The notes under the pieces are model-generated. The model made no database searches, was not told where the DNA came from, and saw nothing but the letters and a program-made list of their open reading frames with translations. Below are positions 27,299 to 37,204 of a stretch of 64,000 nt of DNA, one piece after another (positions within the stretch are counted from its first letter, which is position 1; each line of letters begins with the position of its first letter). A program made the translations under genes and the position numbers. Origin of the DNA: Planctomycetota bacterium (lineage in GTDB: Bacteria; Planctomycetota; Planctomycetia; Planctomycetales; Planctomycetaceae); the NCBI GenBank assembly GCA_030836185.1, contig JAURQH010000052.1, positions 1 to 64,000 of the forward strand, written 5' to 3'.

Positions 27299-30200
27299 TC
27301 ATTGCACACCAACGTCTGAAACGGATTGCTCGACGGCTGGCTGCAATCGCTGACGATAGCGTTCGTAGAATTTTGTCTGTCGTGATTCTGGTCGATAGGG
27401 TTGTCCGTCGATAAACACGCCGTGGATTTGCGCGGTGTGCTGCAACGGTGAGCCATCCGTGATGATCAACGTCGCACGCTTACCTACATCGAGCGAACCA
27501 AGTTCTTGATCGAGTCCCAGAATTTCTGCGGCAGACAATGTCACTGCTCTCAATCCAATCTCGGGAGGAAGACCGAACGCAACGGCTCTGGCCGCTTCAA
27601 ACGGGGCATTCCGCGAATTGGAGGCATCATCAGAACGGATACAGAACCGAACTCCGGCCACATGGAGTCGTCCGGCATTGGCATACGGAGCGTCATACGG
27701 ATCCCAACTCTCTAAAGGACGTTCCATGACTGGTCCGAGAATCACGGGTATGTCCCGTTTCTTCAACTCTTCGGCGACCTTCCAGGCGTCCCCCGCGCCT
27801 CCCAAAATCAGTTTCAATTGATGCTCTTCGGCAAACGTGACGGCTTCCACGAGTTCTTTGCGAGCGTGAGCTTCAATGAGAACCGGCTTCTCTCCCGCGA
27901 GATAAGGAAGCATCGCTTCATAACGCGGGTCTTTCAGTATTGCTTGATCTTCTTTGAGTGCCGTATTTTTAGCATCCCGATAAACTTTTGCCTCTGCAAA
28001 GAATTCGTTTAATGATTCGATCTTCTTTTCGTTTTCTCCACGCGGCCAATTGATCCGCAAGGCGGCTTCCAGATCAATGGTCATCTGAGGAGTCGTCCAA
28101 CCGTGTAATTTGATCAACGATGCTTGCCCACTTATCAATCCTGATTTGGGTTGTGCAAGAATCGTGGTAATTCCCCCCGCCCGTGAAACAGGAATGAGTT
28201 CGGAATCAGGATTGATTCCCACACCGGCACGAAGATCGGCCTGAAATTCTCCCGACTCGGAGTAGTCGGACGTTTCTTTCACACGACCGATTTCCGTGAG
28301 CCCCAAGGTTGTGCCGGCATCAATCAATCCTGGATAGACGTGCAATCCATTCAGGTCAATCACTTTCGCACCGGCCTCTTGATAATCGACCTCAGTTCCC
28401 AAAGCGGTGATTCGACCATCTTCAATGATAAGCGTGCCCTTTGCGATGTCAGGACCGCTCACCGGATGCAGATGAGCATTCAACAAAACGTATTGACCCG
28501 ATTCACTGGAAAGAAGATCCAAAGGAGCAGGGCGTTCGTCTACCGAAAGTATCTTGATCGGAGTCGGCGGCTCTGCTTTCTCGCTATCTTCTGGAAGAAC
28601 GGCTGTCGAGGCTTGTGCGCGATCAAAGTAAATGTCCCCCTCAATCACAGTCATGTCACACCGGGCAAACGCATGAAAGGGATGTGCGTTGAAGATCGCG
28701 AGATCTCCATCCTTACCGACTTCGAGAGTTCCAATCCGATCATCAAGACCAAGTTCACGAGCCGAGTTACGAGTGATGGCCTGCAATGCAGCCGTTTCTG
28801 GCATGTTGCCATAACGGATCGTCTTGGCGGCTTCTTTTGTCATATGCCGAATCAGTTCGGCATCATCACTCTTAATCACAGAGTTAATACCGGCTTCATT
28901 GAGCAACGCTGCGTTATGAGGTATCGCGTCATACGCTTCTACCTTGTAAGCCCACCAGTCTGCAAATGTACTGCAACTGGCACCGTGTTCTTTGATCTCA
29001 GGCGCAATCTTGTAACCTTCCAAGACATGTTGCAATGACCAGACACGAATCCCCAAGTCGGACGCCACCCGCAACAACATCAAGATTTCATCGGCTCGAT
29101 AACAATGACTGTGAATGAACTTCTCGTGATTAACGATATCCGCCAATGCTTCCAGACGATAATCACGTCGTGGAGGAAGAAGCGAGTCAGGGTTCTCAGA
29201 GTTTTTCTTTAGCTTTTCAAATTCTTGCCAACGTCGTCGATAATCAATGGCTTCCAGAAAAGCACGTTCGAGAGTCGCTTCGACACCAAGTCGCGTATTG
29301 GGAAATCGCGATGTATTAGCTTTGACATTCTCCCCCAAGGCAAACTTCACACCCTGAGGATTATCTTGCAGCAAATGCTCTTCTGCGGTTTTTCCAAACT
29401 TGAGTTTGACCACCCCATCTTGGCCACCGATCACATTGGCAGAACCATGGAGTAACCGGGCGGTTGTCACTCCGCCCGCCAATGCTCGATACTCGGCCAG
29501 ATCATCCGTACGAACAACATCTTCAATACTCACTTCGGGAACAATCGAAAGTGTTGACTCATTCACGCCTCCTGAAATCATGATGTGACTGTGTGTATCA
29601 ATGATCCCCGGCATGATATATTTACCACTGGCATCGATCACGGCCATGCCCTCATCCGCACTCAAATCTTTTCCAATCCCGGCAATTTTCCCGTCACGAA
29701 TCAGAATTGATGAGTCTGCCAGAACTTCACCAGTCCCAGTCATAATTGTGGCATGAGTGATCAGCAAATTGCCTTTCAAGTCGCGTTGCATTCGGAGTCG
29801 ATCAGCATGGGTCTCCGTCGGTAACTCAGTCGAGTCTGCGGGATCGTCCCCAGGAATTTCCAAGGTTAATTGCACCGGGTTCTTCTCAGTCGTCGAAGGT
29901 TCGACAGGTTGACATTTTGCTGTCCAGTCGCTCGGCTTGCCGAATGGAGGCGTGAGCGTTCCCGACATATCGTCCTTGTTGACAGTTCCCGAGAATCTCA
30001 AAATCAGCTCTCTTGCACCGGCACCAATCACAACATTCCAACTCACCTTCTTGCCGTCGATTTTCCCCGAATCGAGACGACCGTCTCCTTGCTCACTTCG
30101 GAACAAACCGCTGAGTTTGCTTCCATCTTGGGTAAACTCAATCGAAGCCGCTGTTTCCGCAGAATCATTTTGCAGAAGAAAGTTCCAAGTCCCGGCGATT

Positions 30201-31633
30201 TTCTGTGAGGGTGATGTTTCATCTGCGCCTTCGCTTTTCCAAGGCTTCAATTCTTTGTCGATTTCCTGTTGCCGACCATCGACAAAGACACGAGCCATCT
30301 TGGTTTGCTCTTCAAACAGCGGACCGTTCGCAACAACCAGATGAGCCAGAAACCCCGGTTCAATTTCTCCCAGACGCGGCAAATCGAGAATTTCAGCCGG
30401 CGAGGTCGTCAGTGCGGCAAGAGCTTCATCAGGCGACAGGCCATGTTTGACGGCAGTTCGCATTGCGGGAAGTAATTTGTCATGACTATCGAGTTCCGTC
30501 GAACCAACGGCCCAAGAAATTCCGGCCTTATTCAATTGAGACAGCAACTCCACACGTTTCTTCCAATGATCGAGTTTTTCCTGTTGAACAGTGAGCGGGT
30601 CCTTAGGTTCTCCGTGAAAGTCTTCAGCGTTTTCGTCAATTACAATTTTGGGCTCATCGCCATAATCGAGAGAAACAATCAATGTGGCTTCAGCCTCTTT
30701 GAGTTCCTCAACGGTCTTCCACGCCTCACTCACACCCATCAGAATGGGTTTGCCGAGAAGTTCATGTTTTTGATGGAACTGGATTGCTCGGAGAATATCA
30801 TCGCGAGAGTCCGCCTGCCACAACGCAGGAATCTCGGAACGATCAACCTGATTTAGTAATTCCCAAGTCGCATCTTCGGCCGGTCGAGACACCGGTTCCT
30901 CTGCAGCATACAACTTTTGATGCAGGGCATACCGTCGAGCATCGCTTACCGCCTGCCTCAAATGGGCAGTCGTCCCCATCAATGTCGCAGGATAAATACT
31001 GCCACCGGGTGCAAAAAGCCGAAGGGTGAGTCCCGCAGACTCTCTCAATTGTACTTCGCGTAACGGAGCTTCGCGTAAGGCGATGATCGTTGACTGACCA
31101 CTACTCACTCGCCCTTGAGGAACAACGTGGGCAGTGGTGAATCCTTGTGCTGTCAATTTCTGGATCTGCTTCTCATCACGAACCAAGATCTCACTGGCTT
31201 TGAGTTCTGGTGAAAGTTGATGGCGATGATCTTCACGAGTCGCCGCCAAGGCATAACGCTGAAACTCAGCTTTCCGCTCCTCAGGTTTCGGAAACTTGAT
31301 TTCTTTCGGTAGCAATGATCGACAACGGGCATCTATCAAACCGGCATAGAGGTAAAACCCTGTTAAGTCGAGTGACTTCACGCCGGGTGGAGGCGTGATC
31401 TCTGAACCGATTTTCTGAATCAAATCTCCCACGATCAAAACATCCGCAACAACTGGCTCAGCCCCCGGCTTAGAAACCACCGTCGCACCTTTGAGTAACC
31501 AACCGGTCTGCTCAAAACCCGATGTGACCGACTGCCCGTCCGTCTCATGCCCTGAGCTGAAGCAAATCAAAGCAGCCAGCATCAAGATCGTCACAGAGCG
31601 GAATTTGTGTTGAAATGGGCTCGATTTGATCAT
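27299..31633 (-). CDS. giant exported triple amidohydrolase-domain protein
   Basis: 1444 residues with an N-terminal signal peptide. Three amidohydrolase (imidazolonepropionase-like) modules are readable: about 45-460, 620-1000 and 1050-1440, with a beta-rich ~100-residue insert (about 475-585, IAGTWNFLLQ...) between the first two. Only the middle module has the metal-binding His-x-His (DTHSHI, near residue 680), later His residues (HSHCYRADE, SLQHVLEG) and the Asp in VIKSDDAEL. The first reads GLIDARCRS and the third GLIDAGTTL at the same place, so both look inactive. Each still has the composite-barrel beta-sandwich ends (DVGKRATLIITDG). Likely a periplasmic hydrolase of cyclic amides or peptides with two scaffold domains; substrate unknown. 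Confidence 0.9.
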   Translation of the reverse strand: MIKSSPFQHKFRSVTILMLAALICFSSGHETDGQSVTSGFEQTGWLLKGATVVSKPGAEPVVADVLIVGDLIQKIGSEITPPPGVKSLDLTGFYLYAGLIDARCRSLLPKEIKFPKPEERKAEFQRYALAATREDHRHQLSPELKASEILVRDEKQIQKLTAQGFTTAHVVPQGRVSSGQSTIIALREAPLREVQLRESAGLTLRLFAPGGSIYPATLMGTTAHLRQAVSDARRYALHQKLYAAEEPVSRPAEDATWELLNQVDRSEIPALWQADSRDDILRAIQFHQKHELLGKPILMGVSEAWKTVEELKEAEATLIVSLDYGDEPKIVIDENAEDFHGEPKDPLTVQQEKLDHWKKRVELLSQLNKAGISWAVGSTELDSHDKLLPAMRTAVKHGLSPDEALAALTTSPAEILDLPRLGEIEPGFLAHLVVANGPLFEEQTKMARVFVDGRQQEIDKELKPWKSEGADETSPSQKIAGTWNFLLQNDSAETAASIEFTQDGSKLSGLFRSEQGDGRLDSGKIDGKKVSWNVVIGAGARELILRFSGTVNKDDMSGTLTPPFGKPSDWTAKCQPVEPSTTEKNPVQLTLEIPGDDPADSTELPTETHADRLRMQRDLKGNLLITHATIMTGTGEVLADSSILIRDGKIAGIGKDLSADEGMAVIDASGKYIMPGIIDTHSHIMISGGVNESTLSIVPEVSIEDVVRTDDLAEYRALAGGVTTARLLHGSANVIGGQDGVVKLKFGKTAEEHLLQDNPQGVKFALGENVKANTSRFPNTRLGVEATLERAFLEAIDYRRRWQEFEKLKKNSENPDSLLPPRRDYRLEALADIVNHEKFIHSHCYRADEILMLLRVASDLGIRVWSLQHVLEGYKIAPEIKEHGASCSTFADWWAYKVEAYDAIPHNAALLNEAGINSVIKSDDAELIRHMTKEAAKTIRYGNMPETAALQAITRNSARELGLDDRIGTLEVGKDGDLAIFNAHPFHAFARCDMTVIEGDIYFDRAQASTAVLPEDSEKAEPPTPIKILSVDERPAPLDLLSSESGQYVLLNAHLHPVSGPDIAKGTLIIEDGRITALGTEVDYQEAGAKVIDLNGLHVYPGLIDAGTTLGLTEIGRVKETSDYSESGEFQADLRAGVGINPDSELIPVSRAGGITTILAQPKSGLISGQASLIKLHGWTTPQMTIDLEAALRINWPRGENEKKIESLNEFFAEAKVYRDAKNTALKEDQAILKDPRYEAMLPYLAGEKPVLIEAHARKELVEAVTFAEEHQLKLILGGAGDAWKVAEELKKRDIPVILGPVMERPLESWDPYDAPYANAGRLHVAGVRFCIRSDDASNSRNAPFEAARAVAFGLPPEIGLRAVTLSAAEILGLDQELGSLDVGKRATLIITDGSPLQHTAQIHGVFIDGQPYRPESRQTKFYERYRQRLQPAVEQSVSDVGVQ

Positions 31634-32499
31634 GAATCAATCCAAAATGGAGTATTTAGGCGAGAAAGTCTCCAGGTTTCAGAGACTCTCTTCGATATCC
31701 TTCGCGCGTTAAGATTCGTCCTATTGTGCTGAATATTGTTAGTTTATGACAACTAGGGAAGCCTGTTTTCCATGATTCCCGAGAAATTCGAAGGAGAAGA
31801 AGTCTATCTGCAACGACTGGCTTTCTCTTAGAAAAGAGCTGAATGGAATTGACAATGAATGCCGAAGAGTTATGATATTACCAACTTAGGTACTCTTTAC
31901 CTGAGCCACTTCACCCATTACGGGTGTTCTCCTGGTGTTCATGACCAGCGAGAATCCAAAGCCGACAGTTAGTCGTTTGGTCAAGTTGCTTGTTTTCTGG
32001 CTTATCAGTAATAAGCCGGATCTTTGTTTCCACACTGGTGGAGAAAATGGCGGGAACTACTTTCCTGTCCTCTTCCGCAGTGGAGAATTGATTCACACGA
32101 GTGAATGGATATCTCGCAAGCAGCAGGACTTGTGTGCAATTAATCAAGCGGTCAATTGCAAAACCGGAAGTCGAACACTCTTCAATTCAGAATTGTTGAG
32201 TCTGCAAAGTCTTCCAACTGTGCGTTACCTATCAAGGTACGCTGACATCACCGACATCGGAAATGTCGGGCCAAACTCTTGGGTTTGGTGAAATCTGACT
32301 CCCGAAACCGGAAGTGGATTGCATACGTTCTGCAACCCTTCGACATTTCTATTAACAAACAGGTTAGACGCCTCAGTGATGAAACAGACGGCCCAATTTG
32401 GTAATCCGCTCACTGCTCTCTCGACAGATGGGGTGATGATTTGCAACATCAACACCCCACAGGCGTCCTCTCTAAAAACCTCCATCGCTGGAACCATTC
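31634..32499. other. 866-base region: rho promoter and long leader
   Basis: Holds a strong sigma-70-type promoter (31849-31876) that leaves about 617 bases of leader before the rho ATG. An open frame at 31935-32291 (118 codons) lies inside the leader but has no ribosome-binding site or recognisable content, so it is not called as a gene. No tandem repeat or clear hairpin terminator was found. Confidence 0.6.
31849..31876 (+). promoter_or_regulatory. sigma-70-type promoter of rho
   Basis: TTGACA (31849-31854), 16-base spacer, TATGAT (31871-31876). The -35 box is a perfect consensus and the -10 box has one mismatch. Expected start near 31883. Confidence 0.7.
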
Positions 32500-34167
32500 A
32501 TGGCTGATTCAAAAGCAGACGAGACCTCAGAAACAACAAAACCCAAGCGGAAACGAGCCACCAAGAAAAAAGTGGCCAAAAAAGAAACCGCCAAGAAAGA
32601 CGTTGATATTATCTTCTCTGAAGATGATGGCGGTACTGCCGCAAAACCAAAACGCAAAAAACGGGCGGCCAAAAAAACCACTCGCAAGCCAGAGCCGGTT
32701 GCTGCAGATAGCTCTGATAGCAAACCCTCAAACGATCATCAGGAAGCGACCTCCAGCTCGAATTCCTCTGATTCGGAATCGTCAAATTCCGAACCAGCAA
32801 ACTCGCAAGAGAACAAATCCAATAGTTCCAACGATGACTCCAATGATCGCCAGGATAATAACCGCGGTCGTCGCAATCGTGGTCGGCGTCGCCGAGGTGG
32901 TGGAAATAACTCCGGTGGCGGAGGTGGAAACCAACAAAATCGCGGTGGCAACCAGAACAACCGTGGAAATAACAGAGGTGGCAACAATCGCGGCGGGAAC
33001 AACCGCGGCAAAGGGCGTCAACGTCGATCCAATGTCGAGCCCAGCAGCGCAGAGATCATCGGCCCCTACGAAGGTGTGTTGGAAATGCACCCCAAAGGTT
33101 ACGGCTTCCTGAGAGCAGCCGACGCCAACTATAGTGCACAAGAGAGCGATCCGTTTGTCTCCAGTTCGTTGATCGAAAAATACAATCTTCGCGAAGGTGT
33201 CAAAATCAACGGTGAAGTCGGTCCCGGCAGTCGCGGACAAGGCCCCCGTTTGAAAACCGTCGAAAAAATTGACGAGCGGACTCCTGAAGAGTACGAACAG
33301 ATCAAATCATTCGAAGAGCTAACGGCAATCAGTCCCAACGAACAGGTGAAACTCGAAACGGGACCAACACCGATCACAACTCGCGTGGTCGATCTGCTCA
33401 CACCGATCGGAAAAGGTCAGCGGGCACTCGTGGTCGCCCCACCTCGAACCGGTAAAACCATGTTGCTGCAAGACATGGCTCACGCCATCAGCATCAATCA
33501 CCCGGAAATTCATCTGATCGTGTTGCTGATCGACGAACGACCAGAAGAAGTCACCGAGATGCGTCGCAACGTCAAAGGAGAAGTGATTGCTTCTTCGATG
33601 GACCGCGATGTCGAAAGTCACGTCCGCATCAGTCAGCTCATCTTCGAACGCGGCAAGCGAATTGCCGAATCGGGTAAAGATGTTCTCATCCTGCTCGACT
33701 CGATCACACGAACTGCCCGTGCCTTCAACAAATGGGTTGGTAACTCTGGGCGAACGCAAACTGGTGGCCTCGATATTCGTGCTCTCGATATTCCGAAAAA
33801 ACTGTTCGGCACAGCCCGCCGCTTTGAAGAGGGTGGCTCGTTGACCGTCGTGGGGACGGCATTGATTGACACGGGAAGCCGTGCCGACGATGCCATTTTC
33901 CAGGAGTTCAAAGGAACCGGTAACATGGAACTGGTGCTGAATCGCGATCTTGCCGATCGACGAATTTGGCCCGCCATCGATATCAGCCTTTCAGGAACCC
34001 GCCGTGAGGAATTAATCCTCTCGCCGGAAACTCTGGATGGAGCCACAATGCTTCGCCGTTCGTTGGTCTCGATGAGCCCGGTGGAAGCGATGGAACAATT
34101 GACCAAGATTCTTCAGAAGTATCCGACCAACACGGAGTTTCTGGAACGGGTCAAAGCGATTCTGTAA
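32500..34167 (+). CDS. rho: transcription termination factor Rho with long low-complexity N-terminus
   Basis: Hexameric RNA helicase ending transcription. Of 555 residues the first ~180 are disordered: a Lys/Ala-rich histone-like part (KRKRATKKKVAKKE, KPKRKKRAAKK), a Ser/Asn-rich part, and an Arg/Gly/Asn-rich part (RRNRGRRRRGGG, then NRGGNNRGG repeats). Then come the cold-shock-type primary RNA site (EGVLEMHPKGYGFLR), the P-loop APPRTGKTML near residue 313, LIDERPEEVTEM (Walker B region), and the Q/R-loop stretch SGRTQTGGLD. Such Arg-rich inserts occur in actinobacterial Rho and bind RNA. It is monocistronic with its own promoter and terminator. Confidence 0.97.
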   Translation: MADSKADETSETTKPKRKRATKKKVAKKETAKKDVDIIFSEDDGGTAAKPKRKKRAAKKTTRKPEPVAADSSDSKPSNDHQEATSSSNSSDSESSNSEPANSQENKSNSSNDDSNDRQDNNRGRRNRGRRRRGGGNNSGGGGGNQQNRGGNQNNRGNNRGGNNRGGNNRGKGRQRRSNVEPSSAEIIGPYEGVLEMHPKGYGFLRAADANYSAQESDPFVSSSLIEKYNLREGVKINGEVGPGSRGQGPRLKTVEKIDERTPEEYEQIKSFEELTAISPNEQVKLETGPTPITTRVVDLLTPIGKGQRALVVAPPRTGKTMLLQDMAHAISINHPEIHLIVLLIDERPEEVTEMRRNVKGEVIASSMDRDVESHVRISQLIFERGKRIAESGKDVLILLDSITRTARAFNKWVGNSGRTQTGGLDIRALDIPKKLFGTARRFEEGGSLTVVGTALIDTGSRADDAIFQEFKGTGNMELVLNRDLADRRIWPAIDISLSGTRREELILSPETLDGATMLRRSLVSMSPVEAMEQLTKILQKYPTNTEFLERVKAIL

Positions 34168-34191
34168 CGCGTTTTCCACACACAAAACGCG
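34168..34191 (+). repeat. 8-bp-stem hairpin just after rho
   Basis: CGCGTTTT (34168-34175) pairs with AAAACGCG (34184-34191) around an eight-base loop; it immediately precedes the terminator and may help define the 3' end. Confidence 0.55.
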
Positions 34192-34231
34192 AAAAGCCGG
34201 GCGAGACAAATTGTCTTTCCTGGCTTTTTTT
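34192..34231 (+). terminator. rho-independent terminator after rho
   Basis: AAAAGCCGGG (34192-34201) pairs with 34219-34228 (one G-T pair); the inner GAGACAA/TTGTCTT extends the stem. The 3' side runs into seven T (34225-34231). Confidence 0.8.
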
Positions 34232-34346
34232 CGGGAACGATCTGAGGACATATCTGCGAAGCTGAAACACAGTGTCCTTCGAAAATTCACCTCAAATTCT
34301 CCTTGCGAAAGCCATCTTATCACAGCCAAATTGGGTTGCAATTTTA

Positions 34347-34392
34347 TTGTACACATCCCTCGTGATTGCATCCGAGGGCTATCAAGCGAATC
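34347..34392. repeat. 46-base flanking repeat, left copy
   Basis: Aligns without gaps to 36379-36424 at 37 of 46 positions by eye (core TATCAA-CGAATC and CTCGTG). The pair brackets the FG-GAP/ASPIC gene. Confidence 0.55.
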
Positions 34393-34435
34393 TCAATAAA
34401 TCCATTTCACACGGCACGAGCGTGACACCAACAAG

Positions 34436-35377
34436 TTACTTGCTGTTTTTGTGACTGGTTTCAACGACTTTGAGAACCTGATCGGGCGCGACTCCGTCAA
34501 TCACTTGTCGGAGACCGCTGGGCCATCTAATCTCCAAAGAAATTCTGTCGCCGGGATCCAACGGACCAAAGCCGAAGTGCAACCGAGGATCGTCTTGTGT
34601 TTTTTCATGAACACCGTGATCTGCCGTACGAAGATAGGTTTTATTATTCACAGTTGCATGCACTATTGCGCCAATCCCCTCGTTGTTCGACGTGGTACCT
34701 TCGAGATCCACCATTAGCCAGGCATTCGGGCTATGGTCGATGCCAAGGAACAAGTCATAGGTACCGCGAGTAAATACCACTTCTGGGTTTCTCTTGCCAT
34801 CCCTCGCTCCATTGGCAACGAGCAGATCCAGTACTCCATCGCCGTTGAACTCCCCCATGGCGACGCTGAAACCCAAGCCATTATCTTGGCTCGGTGCACA
34901 TCCGGGACCAATGCGAGGAATAAACTTCGGTACAGACAAGTCTTGATCAGCGATTTTCGTCATGGAATTTCCGACATTTTCCCACAACACATTGGGGAGA
35001 TTGCCGACTATGTGCTCGGACCCGAAATCGGAATTGACTTCATAGACATCGATGTCGCCATCATTATCAAAATCACCCGCAGTGGCATTTCTACTGCTAA
35101 ACCCGTGACGGCTGACATTTGATTCCCTGGAAACGTCGATGAAATCAGTTCCCGTATTCAACATCAGCACATCACGCCCCCCTTTTCCCATACGATTCAT
35201 TTTTGTCACCAACCAGACATCAGGTCGGGTATCCCCATTGAAGTCGGCGACGGCAACATCCTCCGCTCTTTTCTTGCGCACGGAATGGGGAATCGATGAA
35301 GTCGCGTCCTTAAACTGATGATGGTCACCGAGGACAAAGGCATTATCGGTTCTGGCGCCCTTTAGAAAGAGATCCAT
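34436..35377 (-). pseudogene. C-terminal part of frameshifted FG-GAP/ASPIC protein
   Basis: 313 codons of FG-GAP (VCBS) repeats with calcium-type D-x-D/N-G-D loops (DFNGDTRPD, DFDNDGDID, EFNGDGVLD), then an ASPIC/UnbV-like C-terminal domain ending EIRWPSGLRQVIDGV. It lacks any signal peptide of its own. Reading upstream of its ATG in the same frame gives AIPADFNGDGQMDLF, which continues the protein of the preceding frame, so the true gene is one unit from 36150 to 34436 broken near 35440-35450. A one-base deletion, an assembly error or recoding could explain it. Such proteins are secreted integrin-like propellers of unknown ligand. Confidence 0.75.
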
Positions 35378-36150
35378 CTGCCCATCGCCGTTAAAGTCGG
35401 CGGGAATTGCGAGTGAGAGGCCATTGCCTTCGACTCCAGCGTCTCGCGGTCACGCACAAAAGTATGATCTTTTTGCTGAATAAACCAGATCGAAGGGAAA
35501 CCGTGATCTGGGCGTGGCTCATTACCGAGAAAGACGTCCAAAAGACCGTCCTGATTGACATCCAGGAACGTTGCCGTCCGCGCCCGACCGAGTGAATAAT
35601 ATAGGCCTCGAGAGTCGGATTCACTATTCGCATCGTCACCAAACACAAACTGGAGTTCTTTGGGATCGGCTCCCTCATTGACCAGGAGTCGATTTCCCAA
35701 AACATTCATGGGCTTATAGACCTTTCCTCCTTTACCGCCGCCGTGCATCACGAGGACTTCGCGAATTCCGTCACGATCGAGATCCACCCACGTTGCGCCG
35801 TGCTGATCAAAACCTTCACGGGTTTCCAGCCTCTCAAAGGTACCCAATTCTTCGGCGATGCGGTTACGTAGAATCACCGAACCGCGACCGTGCTGAGTGA
35901 GCCAGATGTCCGTATCTCCGTCGCGATCCGCATCGGCTAACGCAACACCAAAGGAGGCGTTGTGATCATCGAACAGCAACCGTTCGTTGTGCAAGACAAA
36001 AGCCGAGATGGGAGACCCTATCGTTCCATCGCTGTTATCCAATTCCGAATCGGCCTCGTTGTTCATGATCCATGTGGCTACAAAAAAACAGCCGATCGAA
36101 ACAACAATCAACACAGGCAGCAACCAGAACACAGATCGAGTCCTCTTCAT
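35362..36150 (-). pseudogene. N-terminal part of frameshifted FG-GAP/ASPIC protein
   Basis: 262 codons starting with an N-terminal membrane segment (about residues 8-28, VFWLLPVLIVVSIGCFFVATWI), followed by FG-GAP repeats with DADRDGDTD, DLDRDGIRE and DVNQDGLLD loops. The last ~20 residues after FVRDRET are out of frame: they read Ser/Pro-rich sequence unlike the repeats, while the neighbouring frame restores the repeat. The product would be an anchored extracytoplasmic propeller if the shift is bypassed. It is flanked by diverged 46-base direct repeats at 34347-34392 and 36379-36424. Confidence 0.75.
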
Positions 36151-36499
36151 CTTAAAGCTCCTTCCAGATTGAAGAGTTGCACGGTGAAAGAACCAAGCAA
36201 ATTATTGATGCGCCTTTCCCTAATGGTAGAGGAACTCGATGTTCCAGTCACGGAGTGGATCGTACCAGAACCAATCAGTGATTCAAGGGGCAGAGTCCCG
36301 AGACTCTGTTTAACGGCAGGAAGGTGAGGTTGGCGACATATCGGCTCGTAAAATGCTCATCGAGTCCTCTAGAGTAAATTGCACACCTCTCTCGTGTTTG
36401 CGTCTGAGAACTATCAATCGAATCAACACTATCTCATCGGCGTTATCCGTGGTCCAAAGTAATCGATATCGAGTTTACACATCTGCACTCGCAGAAAAT
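36151..36499. other. 349-base spacer with repeat and hairpin
   Basis: Contains a CAGAGTC/GACTCTG hairpin near 36291-36308 and the right copy of the 46-base repeat (36379-36424). No gene is supported. Confidence 0.5.
36379..36424. repeat. 46-base flanking repeat, right copy
   Basis: Partner of 34347-34392; same orientation, nine mismatches by eye. Confidence 0.55.
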
Positions 36500-36952
36500 T
36501 CAACCACGTAAATTGCTCAAATCGCTTTCCACAACTTTGCGATCGTCGGCGTCTTCGATCTGACTCGCAAACTCGGTTGCCTGTTGCAAATGTGATGCAA
36601 AGTTCGCTTGATCGCCGGCAACTCGATATCCTCGCCCTAATGCTTCGTGGGCACACGCCAGATTGAAGGCAGGCTCTCCCGCAGAACTTAAGCACTTCTG
36701 CGCCCAAGCGACCGCTTCATGTCCGTTACCCAGCACGCTGTATACACGTGAGACCTGCCAATAACCAATGGAACATTTTTCAGCGTTACAGTCAGGTCGT
36801 TGTGTCCAATGATACAATGATGCCAATGCATGGAGCAGCATCTGCTCGTCATCTTCTGCTGACCGATCCTGTTGGTCGAGATAGGCCCAGGTCTTGTTGA
36901 AATATTCGACCGCCATCCATTTGTGAGCGGCTGCTTGTTCTGCTTCGTTCAT
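36500..36952 (-). CDS. small TPR-like protein of unknown function
   Basis: 150 residues from the ATG at 36952, preceded by AAGGCG. The sequence is helical with TPR-like spacing (ALASLYHWTQ, SRVYSVLGNGHEAVAWAQKCL, AHEALGRGYRVAGDQANFASHLQQA), ending in EDADDRKVVESDL. Two Cys (RPDCNAEKCSIGYW) near the middle are notable. No signal peptide or membrane segment. It probably mediates protein contacts in the cytoplasm. Its neighbours, a frameshifted propeller gene and a toxin-antitoxin pair, do not point to a role. Confidence 0.72.
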   Translation of the reverse strand: MNEAEQAAAHKWMAVEYFNKTWAYLDQQDRSAEDDEQMLLHALASLYHWTQRPDCNAEKCSIGYWQVSRVYSVLGNGHEAVAWAQKCLSSAGEPAFNLACAHEALGRGYRVAGDQANFASHLQQATEFASQIEDADDRKVVESDLSNLRG

Positions 36953-37204
36953 AATATCGCCTTGAGAATAACTGCCATTCAACAACTCACCATTCAAGCA
37001 TCAGCAAACTCTCTCCCCAACTTCCGATCAACTAAGATTTCAATGTATTTTGAGGCCAAATAGATCGCCAATCCAAACTCGATGAGCAAGGAGTTCCATC
37101 AATGGGTCGAATTGATCGTTGGCAACCGAGACAGAGCATCATTGAATGAACGGAATCATTGATCCGATTGTGTGAGCGATCCTGACTTTTCAGTTCATCA
37201 ATCA

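Noticed and set aside
31935-32291. 118-codon frame in the rho leader
   Set aside because: No ribosome-binding site, no recognisable domain, and odd composition; could be a leader peptide but not supported.
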